From Curtobacterium sp. TC1 (GTDB lineage: Bacteria; Actinomycetota; Actinomycetes; Actinomycetales; Microbacteriaceae): a DNA stretch of 64,000 bases. A program made the position numbers and the translations under genes. Below are positions 1-8,569 of the stretch, one piece after another. Within the stretch, counting starts at the first letter, position 1. Each line of letters begins with the position of its first letter. The stretch spans positions 3,224,001 through 3,288,000 of the forward strand of contig NZ_CP081964.1 of NCBI RefSeq assembly GCF_019844075.1, in the 5' to 3' direction. The notes beneath the pieces were generated by a model. The model saw only the letters and a list, made by a program, of their open reading frames with translations. It made no database searches and was not told the DNA's origin.

Positions 1-204
1 GGCGATCATCTGCTCCGACGGCTGCGGGCCGCGCTGCTGTTCCAGACGCGTGTAGTAGTCGACCGACATGCCCGCGAGCGCAGCGACTTCTTCGCGCCGG
101 AGACCAGGCGTCCGGCGTCGCGGCCCCTGCCCGAGGCCGACGTCCTCGGGGCGCAGCAGTTCGCGGCGACGGCGGAGGAAGTCGGCGAGTGCAGCGCGGT
201 CCAT
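1..204 (-). CDS. XRE-family HTH transcriptional regulator (3' part outside window)
   Basis: The first 68 residues of a DNA-binding regulator read on the minus strand from the ATG at 204; the rest lies beyond the window edge. The visible part is a helix-turn-helix domain with the typical segments TPGLRREEVAALAGMSVDYY and TRLEQQRGPQPS. This is the signature of XRE-like regulators that usually carry a C-terminal MmyB-like ligand-binding domain, which cannot be seen here. It is divergent from the short-chain dehydrogenase at 307, with about 100 bases between the two starts. In this family such pairs are common, and the regulator probably controls the dehydrogenase. That regulatory role is inference. 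Confidence 0.85.
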   Translation of the reverse strand, partial: MDRAALADFLRRRRELLRPEDVGLGQGPRRRTPGLRREEVAALAGMSVDYYTRLEQQRGPQPSEQMIA

Positions 205-306
205 GATCCCGATTGTCGTCCGGTTCCCGCCGCCGTGCCAGGGATCGCCGATCCCCCGATGACCGAGGTCTGGATGGTTCGGCGACGACGGCGCATGGTG
301 GTGGAC

Positions 307-1047
307 ATGGACATCACGAACTCCACCGTCTTCATCCCCGGCGCGACCTCGGGCATCGGCCTCGCCCTGGCCCAGCGCCTGCAGGCCGCCGGCAGCACCG
401 TCGTCATCGGCGGCCGTCGCCAGTCGCTCCTCGACTCCCTCGCCGCCGAGCACGGCTTCGGCACCGTGCAGATCGACGTCGCCGACGCGTCGTCGATCGA
501 GACCGCCGCCGCCTCGGTGCTCGAGGCGTACCCGTCGCTCGATGCCCTCATCACCATGTCCGGGATCATGCGCGACGAAGACCTCCGCGACCCCGCGCAC
601 ATCCACGACGCCCTCGAGCTCGTCCAGACGAACCTGGTCGGCACGATCCGGCTCGTCGACGCGTTCCTGCCGCACCTGCTCGCACAGCCCTCGGCCACCC
701 TGATGACGGTCACGTCCGGGCTCGCGTTCGTCCCGCTCACCGCGTCGCCGACCTACAGCGCGACGAAGGCAGCCGTGCACGCCTACACGCAGGCCCTCCG
801 TCAGCAGCTGGTCGGTTCGTCGCTCGAGGTGCTCGAACTCGCCCCGCCGGCCGTGATGACCGACCTGATGGGCGGCGCCGACTTCGGTGGGATGCCGCTC
901 GACGCCTTCGCCGACGAGGTCATGGCCCTCATCGAGTCCGGCGCCGCCCCGGAGATCCTGGTGCAGAACGTGCACCCGCTGCGCTTCGCCGAACGCAACG
1001 GCAACCACCAGCAGATCCTCGAGATGATGGCGTCCCGCGAGCACTGA
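307..1047 (+). CDS. SDR-family short-chain dehydrogenase (DltE-like)
   Basis: A 246-residue NAD(P)-dependent oxidoreductase of the classical short-chain dehydrogenase type; the substrate is unknown. The nucleotide-binding glycine motif GATSGIG sits at residues 12-18, the conserved asparagine region follows near residue 110, the catalytic serine is in VTSGLAF and the YxxxK pair in YSATK. The ATG at 307 is chosen because family members start just before the first beta strand; in-frame ATGs at 235, 268 and 295 are alternatives. No convincing ribosome binding site is visible. It is divergent from the XRE regulator and ends 35 bases from a converging gene. Confidence 0.85.
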   Translation: MDITNSTVFIPGATSGIGLALAQRLQAAGSTVVIGGRRQSLLDSLAAEHGFGTVQIDVADASSIETAAASVLEAYPSLDALITMSGIMRDEDLRDPAHIHDALELVQTNLVGTIRLVDAFLPHLLAQPSATLMTVTSGLAFVPLTASPTYSATKAAVHAYTQALRQQLVGSSLEVLELAPPAVMTDLMGGADFGGMPLDAFADEVMALIESGAAPEILVQNVHPLRFAERNGNHQQILEMMASREH

Positions 1048-1081
1048 CCCGGGCGACACCTGGAACGGTACGAGGGGCGCG

Positions 1082-1513
1082 TCAGTCGTCAGTGCCGTCG
1101 GCCTGCTCGCCACGGCGACGGGCGAGCCGGTCGAGGGCACGGCGCGCGAGCGGCAGCGCCGAGGCGATCACCGCGCTGTACAACGCCGAGTCGAGGGGCT
1201 TGTGGTGCAGGCGTGTCACCGCCCAGGCTGCGGTGAACGCGGTCACGGCCAGTGCTCCCTCGGCCACTCGACCCGAACGGTCGAGGCGCGGCGGCGGGCG
1301 GAAGTCGTCGTCGTCATCGCGATCGCCCGGATCGTCGCGGAAGGCCGAGACCGCGACCCCGAACACGGGGAACGCGACCCCGAGCAGCACTCCCGCCCAT
1401 GCCGCGTCGTTCTGCAGGTCTCGCACGACAGCGGGCACGGCGAAGAACTCGATGACGAGCCCGCCGAGCACGGCGACGATCGCGAGCCACTGGGAGAGGG
1501 TGATGCGACGCAC
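1082..1513 (-). CDS. Small multi-pass membrane protein of unknown function
   Basis: A 143-residue protein I do not recognise. Hydrophobic stretches at about residues 7-27, 38-58, 87-105 and 112-125 suggest three or four membrane segments. A strongly acidic loop (residues around 60-72, DPGDRDDDDDF) lies between the second and third. The start is a GTG at 1513, preceded at six bases by the -10-like hexamer TACGAT, so the mRNA is probably leaderless. It follows ksgA in the same direction at the place where many actinobacteria carry ispE; it shows no kinase motif and is not ispE. Confidence 0.65.
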   Translation of the reverse strand: MRRITLSQWLAIVAVLGGLVIEFFAVPAVVRDLQNDAAWAGVLLGVAFPVFGVAVSAFRDDPGDRDDDDDFRPPPRLDRSGRVAEGALAVTAFTAAWAVTRLHHKPLDSALYSAVIASALPLARRALDRLARRRGEQADGTDD

Positions 1514-1519
1514 CCGTTG

Positions 1520-1525
1520 ATCGTA
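1520..1525 (-). promoter_or_regulatory. -10 element for the 1082-1513 membrane protein
   Basis: TACGAT on the minus strand, six bases before the GTG start at 1513. Confidence 0.5.
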
Positions 1526-1624
1526 TGGGTGAGACGACCGTGCGCGCGGTCCCCCGTTCGCGGCGTCGGAGGCCGCCGCGCCGCGTCGTGGCGATCAGCC
1601 GCCTCCGGCCCCGCGGTGTGTCGG

Positions 1625-2476
1625 CTACTCCGCAGCCGCGAGGACCGTCCGACCGAGCCGCACGAAGTCGTCGACACCGATCGCCTCGCCCCGTGCCGTC
1701 GGGTCGATGCCCGCCGCCGTCAGGACCTCGGAGGCGTGGGCGCTGCCGCCGAGCACACCCGACAGGCTCTGCCGCAGCATCTTCCGCCGCTGCTGGAACG
1801 CCGCGTCCACCAGGGTGAACACCCGCGACCGCAGCCGATCGTCGCCCGGGGGCTCGTGCCGGTCGAACGCCACCAGCACGCTGTCGACGTTCGGCACGGG
1901 CCAGAAGACCTGACGGCTGACGAGCCCGGCGGTGCTCCACGAGCCGTACCACGCGGCCTTGACGCTCGGCGAACCGTAGACCTTGCTGCCCGGGCCGGCC
2001 GCGAGCCGGTACCCGACCTCGGCCTGCACCATCACGAGCGACCGCTCGATCGAGGGGAAGGTCGCGAGCAGGTGCAGCAGCACGGGCACCGAGATGTTGT
2101 AGGGCAGGTTCGCGACGAGGTGGGTCGGCTCGGTGTCGAGGTCCGATGCGGCGACGGTCATCGCGTCCTGCTGCACGACCGTCAGCGACGCCGCCGGCTG
2201 CAGCGCACTGACCGTCGACGGCAACTTCGCCGCGAGCCGCTTGTCGATCTCGACCGCGGTGACGGGCGCCCCGGTCTCGGTGAGCCCGAGCGTCAGGGAG
2301 CCGAGGCCGGGCCCGATCTCGAGCACCTGGGACGAGGGCGTCACACCGGCGACCGACACGATGCGCCGGACGGTGTTGGCGTCGTGCACGAAGTTCTGCC
2401 CGAGCTTCTTCGTCGGGGTCACATCGAGTTCAGCAGCGAGCTCCCGGATCTCGGCGGGGCCGAGCAGCGCGCCCAC
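1625..2476 (-). CDS. rsmA: 16S rRNA dimethyladenosine transferase (RsmA/KsgA)
   Basis: A 283-residue S-adenosylmethionine-dependent enzyme that dimethylates two adjacent adenosines (A1518 and A1519, E. coli numbering) near the 3' end of 16S rRNA during 30S maturation. Visible family motifs are [10 protein letters not shown] near the N-terminus, the SAM-binding [18 protein letters not shown], and the catalytic NLPYNIS. The start is a GTG at 2476 whose G is the last base of the tatD stop, so the two genes overlap by one base and are probably translationally coupled. The gene is the third of the metG-tatD-rsmA run. Confidence 0.95.
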   Translation of the reverse strand: MGALLGPAEIRELAAELDVTPTKKLGQNFVHDANTVRRIVSVAGVTPSSQVLEIGPGLGSLTLGLTETGAPVTAVEIDKRLAAKLPSTVSALQPAASLTVVQQDAMTVAASDLDTEPTHLVANLPYNISVPVLLHLLATFPSIERSLVMVQAEVGYRLAAGPGSKVYGSPSVKAAWYGSWSTAGLVSRQVFWPVPNVDSVLVAFDRHEPPGDDRLRSRVFTLVDAAFQQRRKMLRQSLSGVLGGSAHASEVLTAAGIDPTARGEAIGVDDFVRLGRTVLAAAE

Positions 2477-3384
2477 TACTCGTCCACCGTCACGGGTTCG
2501 GCGTCCCACGCGCCGTAGACGAGTTCGGTGTTCGAGGCGATCTGCGCGGCGAGCATCGAGGCGTCGGTGCCGAGGGTCTCTGCCATCGACCGCAGGGTGA
2601 TCGGGATCAGGTACGGGGCGTTCGGCCGGCCGCGGTACGGCGTCGGGGTCAGGAACGGCGCGTCCGTCTCGACCATGATCAGGTGCCGCGGCGCGACGAG
2701 CAGGGCTTCGCGGAGCGGGGCCGCGTTCTTGAACGTCACGGTGCCGGCGAACGACATGTACCAGCCGCGCTCGGCGCAGAGCCGAGCCAAGTCGGGGCCG
2801 CCGGAGAAGCAGTGGAACACCGTGCGCTCCGGAGCCCCGACGCGGTCGAGCACCTCGACCACGGCGTCGTGCGCGTCGCGGTCGTGGATCGTCAGCGCGA
2901 GGCCGTGCTCCTTCGCGATGCGGATGTGCTCCTCGAACGAGCGGATCTGGGCGTCGCGCCCGTCCTCACCGGTGCGGAAGAAGTCGAGTCCGGTCTCACC
3001 GATCGCCCGGACGCGGGGCAACGCCGCCAGCCGCTCGATGCCGGCGAGGTGCTCGTCGAGCAGCCCCTGCTCCTGCAGCGACGGCGCCTCGTTCGGGTGC
3101 AGTGCGACCGCCGCGAGCACGCGGGGTTCACGGGCGGCGATCGACGCGGACCACTGCGAAGTGGCGAGGTCGGTACCGACCTGCACGACACCGCGGACAC
3201 CGACGCTGGAGGCACGGCCGAGGTGCTCGCGGTAGTCGAGCGCCCCGTCGCCACCGTCGGCGATCTCCATGTGCGTGTGGTTGTCGTAGACCGGTACCAC
3301 GAGCGCCTCGGGCAACGGCGGGTAGGTCAGGTCGCGCTTGGAGCCGTCCCCGTCGCCGCGGGAGCGGAGGTGGGCGTCGGTCAC
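2476..3384 (-). CDS. tatD: TatD-family metal-dependent deoxyribonuclease
   Basis: A 302-residue TIM-barrel hydrolase of the TatD/YcfH family, two-metal nucleases linked to DNA or RNA processing. Metal ligands appear in order: DNHTH after the first strand, ETGLDFF (glutamate), [13 protein letters not shown] (histidine) and [10 protein letters not shown] (aspartate). The GTG at 3384 overlaps the metG stop by four bases (GTGA), which fixes the start and implies translational coupling. About 30 residues before the first barrel strand ([10 protein letters not shown] region) are an N-terminal extension compared with the usual TatD length of about 260. Confidence 0.92.
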   Translation of the reverse strand: MTDAHLRSRGDGDGSKRDLTYPPLPEALVVPVYDNHTHMEIADGGDGALDYREHLGRASSVGVRGVVQVGTDLATSQWSASIAAREPRVLAAVALHPNEAPSLQEQGLLDEHLAGIERLAALPRVRAIGETGLDFFRTGEDGRDAQIRSFEEHIRIAKEHGLALTIHDRDAHDAVVEVLDRVGAPERTVFHCFSGGPDLARLCAERGWYMSFAGTVTFKNAAPLREALLVAPRHLIMVETDAPFLTPTPYRGRPNAPYLIPITLRSMAETLGTDASMLAAQIASNTELVYGAWDAEPVTVDE

Positions 3385-4958
3385 GCGGCGCCCTGCTCCG
3401 CCTGCTCGATCCGCGGGAAGAGTCCGCTCTCGAGCGCCACGACGTGCGAAGCCCCCTGCCACTCGAAGGCACGATCAACCCGCTGCTCGGCGATCGAGCC
3501 GCCGGCACCGATCGACGCCCACAGCTTCTCGGTGGCCTTCGGCATCACCGGGGAGAGCAGCACCGCGACCGTGCCGAGCCCACGGAGTGCCGTGGTCAGG
3601 ACGGTGCCGAGCCGCTCGCGGTTCGCGTCGTCCTTCGCCAGGGCCCACGGCTGCTGCTCGGTGATGTACCCGTTCAGGGCGTCGACGAGCTCCCAGACGG
3701 CGGCGATCGCCTCGTGCGGGGCGAATGCGGCGATGGCTGCGTCGGCACGCTCGGTGACCGACACGGCCAGGGCGTCGACGGCTTCGTCCGACTCGGTCAG
3801 GGATCCGCGTGACGGCACGGCGCCGTCGAAGTACTTCTGCAGCATCGCGACCAGGCGCGAGGCGAGGTTGCCGAAGCCGTTCGCGAGTTCGGCCTGGTAC
3901 CGCGCCGAGATGTCCTCCCAGCTGAAGTTGCCGTCCTGCCCGAAGGTGATCGCGCGGAGGAAGTAGTAGCGGAAGGCGTCGGACCCGAACGTGTCGGTGA
4001 TCTCCGACGGTGCGATGCCGGTCAGCTTCGACTTGGACATCTTCTCGCCGCCGACGAGCAGCCAGCCGTGGCCGAACACGCGTTCCGGCACCGGCAGGCC
4101 GGCAGCCATGAGCATCGCCGGCCAGATGACGGCGTGGAAGCGGGCGATGTCCTTGCCGACGATGTGCACGCTCGGCCAGAGGCGCTTGAAGGCCTCGTCG
4201 TCCTCGGTGCCGTAGCCCAGCGCCGTGACGTAGTTGAGCAGGGCGTCGAACCACACGTACAGGACGTGGTCGCTGTCCCACGGGATCGTGATGCCCCAGT
4301 CGAAGCTGGACCGCGAGATCGACAGGTCGCGGAGACCCTGCTTCACGAACGAGATGATCTCGTTGCGCACGCTCTCCGGCTGGATGAACAGCGGGTTCGA
4401 CTCGTACAGGTCGAGCAGGCGCTGCTCGAAGTCCGACATGCGGAAGAAGTAGTTGCGCTCGGCCAGCACCTCGACCGGGATCGAGTGGATGGCGCAGACC
4501 TGCTGGCCCTCGTACGCACCGGTTCCGGGAACCAGGTCGCTCGGCTGCTTGTACTCCTCGCAGCCCACGCAGTAGAAGCCCTCGAACTCGCCGGCGTAGA
4601 TGTAGCCGTCGTCGTAGAGCTTCTGCAGGAACGCCGTCACCCCGCGCTCGTGGCGCTCGTCGGTGGTGCGGATGAAGTCGTCGTTGGCCACGTCGACGGT
4701 GTCGAGCAGCGGCTTCCAGGCCTCGGTGACGAGGCGGTCGGCCCATTCCTTGGGCGTGACCTCGTTCGCCGAGGCGGTGCGCAGGATCTTCTGCCCGTGC
4801 TCGTCGGTGCCGGTGAGCAGCCAGGTGTCGTCACCCCGCTGCCGGTGCCAGCGCGCGAGGACGTCCGCGGCGACCTCGGTGTAGGCGTGCCCGATGTGGG
4901 GCACGTCGTTCACGTAGAAGATCGGCGTGGTGATGCTGAACGAGGACCCGTCGGACAT
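3381..4958 (-). CDS. metG: Methionyl-tRNA synthetase
   Basis: A 525-residue class I aminoacyl-tRNA synthetase that charges tRNA-Met. The class I signatures are clear: PHIGHAY near residue 20 (HIGH) and GEKMSKSK (KMSKS) in the second half. A zinc-knuckle-like segment CVGCEEYK lies in the connective domain. The length fits the short form without the C-terminal tRNA-binding dimer domain. The start ATG at 4958 is seven bases after TAGGAT, so the transcript is probably leaderless. It is the first gene of an overlapping run with tatD and rsmA. Confidence 0.96.
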   Translation of the reverse strand: MSDGSSFSITTPIFYVNDVPHIGHAYTEVAADVLARWHRQRGDDTWLLTGTDEHGQKILRTASANEVTPKEWADRLVTEAWKPLLDTVDVANDDFIRTTDERHERGVTAFLQKLYDDGYIYAGEFEGFYCVGCEEYKQPSDLVPGTGAYEGQQVCAIHSIPVEVLAERNYFFRMSDFEQRLLDLYESNPLFIQPESVRNEIISFVKQGLRDLSISRSSFDWGITIPWDSDHVLYVWFDALLNYVTALGYGTEDDEAFKRLWPSVHIVGKDIARFHAVIWPAMLMAAGLPVPERVFGHGWLLVGGEKMSKSKLTGIAPSEITDTFGSDAFRYYFLRAITFGQDGNFSWEDISARYQAELANGFGNLASRLVAMLQKYFDGAVPSRGSLTESDEAVDALAVSVTERADAAIAAFAPHEAIAAVWELVDALNGYITEQQPWALAKDDANRERLGTVLTTALRGLGTVAVLLSPVMPKATEKLWASIGAGGSIAEQRVDRAFEWQGASHVVALESGLFPRIEQAEQGAA

Positions 4959-4965
4959 GCGGACC

Positions 4966-4971
4966 ATCCTA
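4966..4971 (-). promoter_or_regulatory. -10 element of metG
   Basis: TAGGAT on the minus strand, seven bases before the metG ATG. Confidence 0.55.
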
Positions 4972-5028
4972 CGGGCGCGCGGAACCCGCATGACGCGCGC
5001 GGCGGTGGTCTGTGGAAAACCGGATCCG

Positions 5029-5060
5029 GGAGGCCCGTGGCGGGCCCGCCCCGCGCCTCC
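5029..5060. terminator. Imperfect GC-rich hairpin downstream of rsmI
   Basis: GGAGGC at 5029-5034 pairs with GCCTCC at 5055-5060, with an inner GGCGGG/CCCGCC pairing. It lies just after the rsmI stop and before the metG promoter, so it probably ends rsmI transcription. Its outer stem resembles the GGGAGGC stems at 7644, 20232 and 58625. No clear U-run follows. Confidence 0.5.
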
Positions 5061-5080
5061 AGACCGGAGTCCCCAGCCGT

Positions 5081-5902
5081 CTACCGCGCCGCGAGCGCGC
5101 CTTCGTAGAGGTCCCGTTTGGACAGCCCGGTCGCGTCCGCGACCGCCGCTGCGGCCTCCTTCATGCGCATGCCGGCGGCCACCCGCTCGAGCACCAGTCG
5201 GACCCCGTCGTCGAGCGTCGCTTCCTCGGTGGCCTCGGCGGCTCCTGCGACGACGATGCAGATCTCGCCCCGGACCCCCTCGGACGCCCACGTGACGAGC
5301 TCGTCGAGCGGACCGCGCCTGACCTCTTCGTAGAGCTTCGTGAGCTCGCGGCAGACCGCGGCACGACGATCGCCGCCGAACCCGACGGCCATGTCGGCGA
5401 GCGTCTCGGCCAACCGGTGCGGCGACTCGAAGAAGACCATCGTGCGCTGCTCCCCCGCGAGCGCCTGGAACGCACGGCGGCGTTCCCCGCCCTTGCGCGT
5501 CGGGAAGCCCTCGAACGTGAAGCGGTCCGTCGGCAGGCCCGAGACGGCGAGCGCCATGAGCACCGCCGACGGGCCGGGCAGCGCCGTGACGGTGACGCCG
5601 GCCGCGGCCGCCGCCTCGACGAGCGGGAAGCCGGGGTCGCTGATGGCGGGCATGCCGGCGTCGGTGAGGACCACGACGTCCTCGTCACGGGCGAGCTCGA
5701 CGACCTCGGACGCCTTCGCCCGTTCGTTGTGCTCGTGCAGGGCGATGAGCCGCGGACGGTTGTCGATGCCGAGGGCACGCATGAGGTGGATGGCGGTCCT
5801 GGTGTCCTCCGCCGCGACCACCGTGGCGTTGGAGAGGGTCTCGACGAGACGGCGCGAGGCGTCCCCGAGGTTGCCGATGGGCGTTGCTGCGAGGACGATC
5901 AC
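5081..5902 (-). CDS. rsmI: 16S rRNA (cytidine-1402-2'-O)-methyltransferase RsmI
   Basis: A 273-residue SAM-dependent methyltransferase of the tetrapyrrole-methylase fold that 2'-O-methylates C1402 in the 30S decoding centre. Family motifs are ATPIGNLGDAS at the N-terminus, AAEDTRT, LTDAGMPAISDPG, and LPGPSAVLMALAVSGL. The GTG at 5902 (VIVLAATPIGNL) is preferred because it begins directly at the first beta strand; an upstream GTG or ATG would add a non-conserved tail. It is divergent from the protein mannosyltransferase, a neighbour pair typical of actinobacteria. Confidence 0.95.
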   Translation of the reverse strand: MIVLAATPIGNLGDASRRLVETLSNATVVAAEDTRTAIHLMRALGIDNRPRLIALHEHNERAKASEVVELARDEDVVVLTDAGMPAISDPGFPLVEAAAAAGVTVTALPGPSAVLMALAVSGLPTDRFTFEGFPTRKGGERRRAFQALAGEQRTMVFFESPHRLAETLADMAVGFGGDRRAAVCRELTKLYEEVRRGPLDELVTWASEGVRGEICIVVAGAAEATEEATLDDGVRLVLERVAAGMRMKEAAAAVADATGLSKRDLYEGALAAR

Positions 5903-5953
5903 GCACCCATTGTCGTCGCAGCACCGACGCAGCGCGGACATGTGGTCTCTCCG

Positions 5954-5959
5954 TAGGAT
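5954..5959 (+). promoter_or_regulatory. -10 element of the protein mannosyltransferase
   Basis: TAGGAT, eight bases before the ATG at 5968. Confidence 0.55.
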
Positions 5960-5967
5960 GCTCAGCG

Positions 5968-7599
5968 ATGACCAGCGCGCTGACCGACGACCGCACGGCC
6001 GTGCCCGACGGGCCGGTCGGCTCGCGCCTCGACGACTGGTGGGGGCGGATGCTCTCCACCGCCCAGCGCGTGGCGGTGTGGCGCTGGGCGGGACCGATCG
6101 CGGTGACGCTGCTCGCCGCCGTGCTGCGCCTGGCCAACCTCGGGAACCCGCACTCCCTGGTCTTCGACGAGACCTACTACGTCAAGGACGGCTGGTCGAT
6201 CGTCCACCTCGGGTACGAGGGCACCTGGCCGGCGAACCCGAGCAGCGACTCGGCCCCGACGACCGACGACCGGTTCTCGAGCGGTGAGACGGACATCTTC
6301 ACCAGCGCCGCGGAGTTCATCGCGCACCCGCCGCTCGGCAAGTACCTGATCGGGCTCGGCATGCTCCTGTTCGGGGCGGACAACTCGTTCGGCTGGCGGT
6401 TCGCGGTGGCCGTGCTCGGCATCGCGACGGTGTTCCTCACCGCCGTGATCGCCCGGTCGCTGTTCCGCTCCACCCTGGTCGGCACGCTCGCCGGCGGCCT
6501 GCTCGCGATCGACGGCCAGGCCATCGTGATGTCCCGCGTGACGCTGCTCGACGGGATCCTGACGTTCTTCGTCGTGCTCGGGTTCGGGGCGCTCCTGCTC
6601 GACCGGCGCCGGAGTCAGCGGCGGCTCGACGACTGGGTCGCCGAGCGCGTCGCGGCCGGCCGGGACACCCTGTGGGGGCCCGTGCTCTGGTGGCGTCCGT
6701 GGCTGGTCGCGATGGGGCTGACGATGGGGCTGGCCACCGCGACGAAGTGGTCGGGGATGTACTTCCTGGCGTTCTTCGCCGTCTACTCCGTGCTGAGCGA
6801 CATGATGATGCGTCGCCGAGCCGGGGTCGAGTTCTGGTCGTCGAGCGCGCTGCTGCAGCAGGCACCCGTGTCGTTCCTGCTCACCGTGCCGATCGCCGCC
6901 GTCACCTACGTCGCGTCGTGGACCGGCTGGTTCGTGTCGAAGGACGGCTGGGACCGCAACTGGCTGGCCTCCGGCGGGGAACGCTGGACCGGGGTACTCC
7001 GGTGGGTGCCGGACAGCCTGCAGAACTGGTGGCACTACCAGTCGGAGATCTACAACTTCAACATCGGGCTGCACACGCCGCACTCGTACCAGGCGAACCC
7101 GCTGCTCTGGCTCGTCATGCAGCGCCCCACGTCGATGTTCTACGTCGGCACCGACGCCGGCCAGGACGGCTGCTCGGCCAGCCGCTGCGGCGAGGCCATC
7201 ACCGGGGTCGCGAACCCGTTCATCTGGTACGCGGCGGTCATCGCGACCGTGGCCCTGCTCGTGCTCTGGATCCTGCGCCGACGGTGGCAGTACGGGTTCG
7301 TCCTGCTCGGCGTCGCCGCGGGCTACCTGCCGTGGCTGATGTACGTCAACCGGACGGTCTTCCAGTTCTACACGATCGCATTCGAGCCCTTCATGGTGAT
7401 GGCGCTGGCTGCGGCGATCGGGTTGGTGCTCGGGTCACGGACCGATCCGCGGCCCCGACGGACCCGGGCGATCGTCTGGGTCGGCGTGTACCTGGTCGTG
7501 GTCGTGCTCGCGTCGGCGTACTGGTACCCGATGTGGACCGCGATCCAGGTGCCGTGGGACTTCATCCGGTCGCACTACTGGCTGCCGAGCTGGCTGTAG
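5968..7599 (+). CDS. pmt: Dolichyl-phosphate-mannose-protein mannosyltransferase (GT39)
   Basis: A 543-residue polytopic membrane enzyme that transfers mannose from polyprenyl-phosphate-mannose to serine/threonine residues of secreted proteins. The first extracytoplasmic loop holds the acidic catalytic motif VFDETYYVKDGWS and the conserved HPPLGKYLIGLG. About ten or more hydrophobic segments follow, ending in a C-terminal block with YLPWL and FYTIAFEPF. Divergent from rsmI. The ATG at 5968 is eight bases after TAGGAT. The donor lipid would depend on the isoprenoid supply of the mevalonate operon at 58742-64000, and the GT2 gene at 45160 could be a donor-lipid synthase (inference). Confidence 0.93.
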   Translation: MTSALTDDRTAVPDGPVGSRLDDWWGRMLSTAQRVAVWRWAGPIAVTLLAAVLRLANLGNPHSLVFDETYYVKDGWSIVHLGYEGTWPANPSSDSAPTTDDRFSSGETDIFTSAAEFIAHPPLGKYLIGLGMLLFGADNSFGWRFAVAVLGIATVFLTAVIARSLFRSTLVGTLAGGLLAIDGQAIVMSRVTLLDGILTFFVVLGFGALLLDRRRSQRRLDDWVAERVAAGRDTLWGPVLWWRPWLVAMGLTMGLATATKWSGMYFLAFFAVYSVLSDMMMRRRAGVEFWSSSALLQQAPVSFLLTVPIAAVTYVASWTGWFVSKDGWDRNWLASGGERWTGVLRWVPDSLQNWWHYQSEIYNFNIGLHTPHSYQANPLLWLVMQRPTSMFYVGTDAGQDGCSASRCGEAITGVANPFIWYAAVIATVALLVLWILRRRWQYGFVLLGVAAGYLPWLMYVNRTVFQFYTIAFEPFMVMALAAAIGLVLGSRTDPRPRRTRAIVWVGVYLVVVVLASAYWYPMWTAIQVPWDFIRSHYWLPSWL

Positions 7600-7643
7600 C
7601 GCGCGTCGGGTGCCGGCCCGGCGCACTGGTCGCGACCAGGCCG

Positions 7644-7689
7644 CCGGACGGGAGGCACGGGTCGACTCCGCCACGGGCCTCCTGTCCGG
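7644..7689. terminator. Bidirectional terminator-like hairpin between pmt and tetR
   Basis: CCGGACGGGAGGC at 7644-7656 pairs with GCCTCCTGTCCGG at 7677-7689 (13 pairs, one G-U). It sits between two converging genes. It belongs to the GGACGGGAGGC hairpin group found also at 20232 and 58625, and contains the dispersed 13-mer CGGGAGGCACGGG at 7649-7661. Confidence 0.6.
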
Positions 7690-7731
7690 AGTCGGCTGGC
7701 ACCGGAGCCGCGCGCCGTCCGCGGGGACGCG

Positions 7732-8400
7732 TCAGGACTGCGCGTGCAGCGCTCGCTCGATCGACTCGCGGTCGAGCGGGTCGCCGACCATCGTCGTGGC
7801 GGTCTCGCTCGCGGTCTGCGGCAGGACGCCCTCGATGAGGAGCTCGGCGTACCGGCGCCACGCGTTCGGGTCGCGCTCTCGGGTCGCGTCGGCCACCGCG
7901 CCCACCATCGCGGTGAGCATCGGCAGGTCGCGGTAGTCGAACCCGGCACGGACGACCCCGGCGGTCTCGGCCCGGCCGATGATCGCGGAGACCTGGCGTT
8001 CCAGCCGGTCACGCTCCTGCACGATCGACGGACGTGCCTTGCCGGCGCGCACGATGGCGTCGGCGAGCGCACGGTCGCGGGCGCGGAACTCGAACACGCC
8101 GGTCAGGTAGACCCGGAGGGCCTCGCGCGGGTCGACGACGTCGGCGGCGCGGGCCGCTGCGTCGTTCAGAGCCTCGAACTTGGTGGCGAGCAGCGCCTCG
8201 ATCAGGGAGTCCTTGTCGGCGAAGCGTCGGTACACGGTGCCGACGCCGACGCCCGCTTCGTGCGCGATGTCGTTCAGGGTGACCGACAGACCACGCTCTG
8301 CGAAGCACTTGCGAGCGGTCTGCAGGATCAGCTCGCGGTTGCGTGCCGCATCGGCGCGCAGCGGGCGCTCGAGGTCGGGCGCGGACTCGGTGGTGCTCAC
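7732..8400 (-). CDS. TetR-family repressor of the adjacent exporter
   Basis: A 222-residue TetR-type regulator. The HTH spans about residues 20-65 with ILQTARKCFAERGLSVT, DIAHEAGVGVGTVYRRF and ADKDSLIEAL. The C-terminal ligand domain is of the TetR_C_33-like type. The GTG start at 8400 lies seven bases after TAGGTT on the minus strand. It is divergent from the MFS exporter at 8570, and the shared 169-base region holds two related 25-bp operators at 8431 and 8471. The likely role is ligand-relieved repression of the exporter and of itself; the inducer is unknown. Confidence 0.88.
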   Translation of the reverse strand: MSTTESAPDLERPLRADAARNRELILQTARKCFAERGLSVTLNDIAHEAGVGVGTVYRRFADKDSLIEALLATKFEALNDAAARAADVVDPREALRVYLTGVFEFRARDRALADAIVRAGKARPSIVQERDRLERQVSAIIGRAETAGVVRAGFDYRDLPMLTAMVGAVADATRERDPNAWRRYAELLIEGVLPQTASETATTMVGDPLDRESIERALHAQS

Positions 8401-8407
8401 GGTGCCG

Positions 8408-8413
8408 AACCTA
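8408..8413 (-). promoter_or_regulatory. -10 element of the tetR gene
   Basis: TAGGTT on the minus strand, seven bases before the GTG at 8400; the nearest operator (8431-8455) would cover the upstream promoter region. Confidence 0.5.
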
Positions 8414-8430
8414 GTTGAACTTTCTGGGAA

Positions 8431-8455
8431 TAAGTGGATGCGGAGCTTCCGTTTC
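8431..8455. promoter_or_regulatory. TetR operator 1 (imperfect)
   Basis: A degenerate copy of the palindrome at 8471, sharing GGATGC, central GC and TCCGTTT at the same spacing. It starts exactly 40 bases before operator 2, close to four helical turns, so two repressor dimers could bind the same face of the DNA. Confidence 0.6.
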
Positions 8456-8458
8456 GGT

Positions 8459-8464
8459 CTACAC
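8459..8464 (+). promoter_or_regulatory. -10 element of the MFS exporter gene
   Basis: TACACT lies between the two operators, so transcription would begin at about 8471, inside operator 2. No good -35 hexamer is visible. Confidence 0.45.
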
Positions 8465-8470
8465 TGTCGA

Positions 8471-8495
8471 CAAACGGATGCCGCGCATCCGTTTG
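8471..8495. promoter_or_regulatory. TetR operator 2 (perfect palindrome)
   Basis: CAAACGGATGC at 8471-8481 and GCATCCGTTTG at 8485-8495 form a perfect 11-bp inverted repeat with a CGC centre. It lies between the -10 element and the start of the exporter, a classic blocking position. Confidence 0.8.
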
Positions 8496-8569
8496 ACACC
8501 TCCCCTCTTCGAAACGCCCGACGGTGCGCGCTTCGTGCTCCCCCTCCAACCTTCTCGAAGGAGGCTGCC

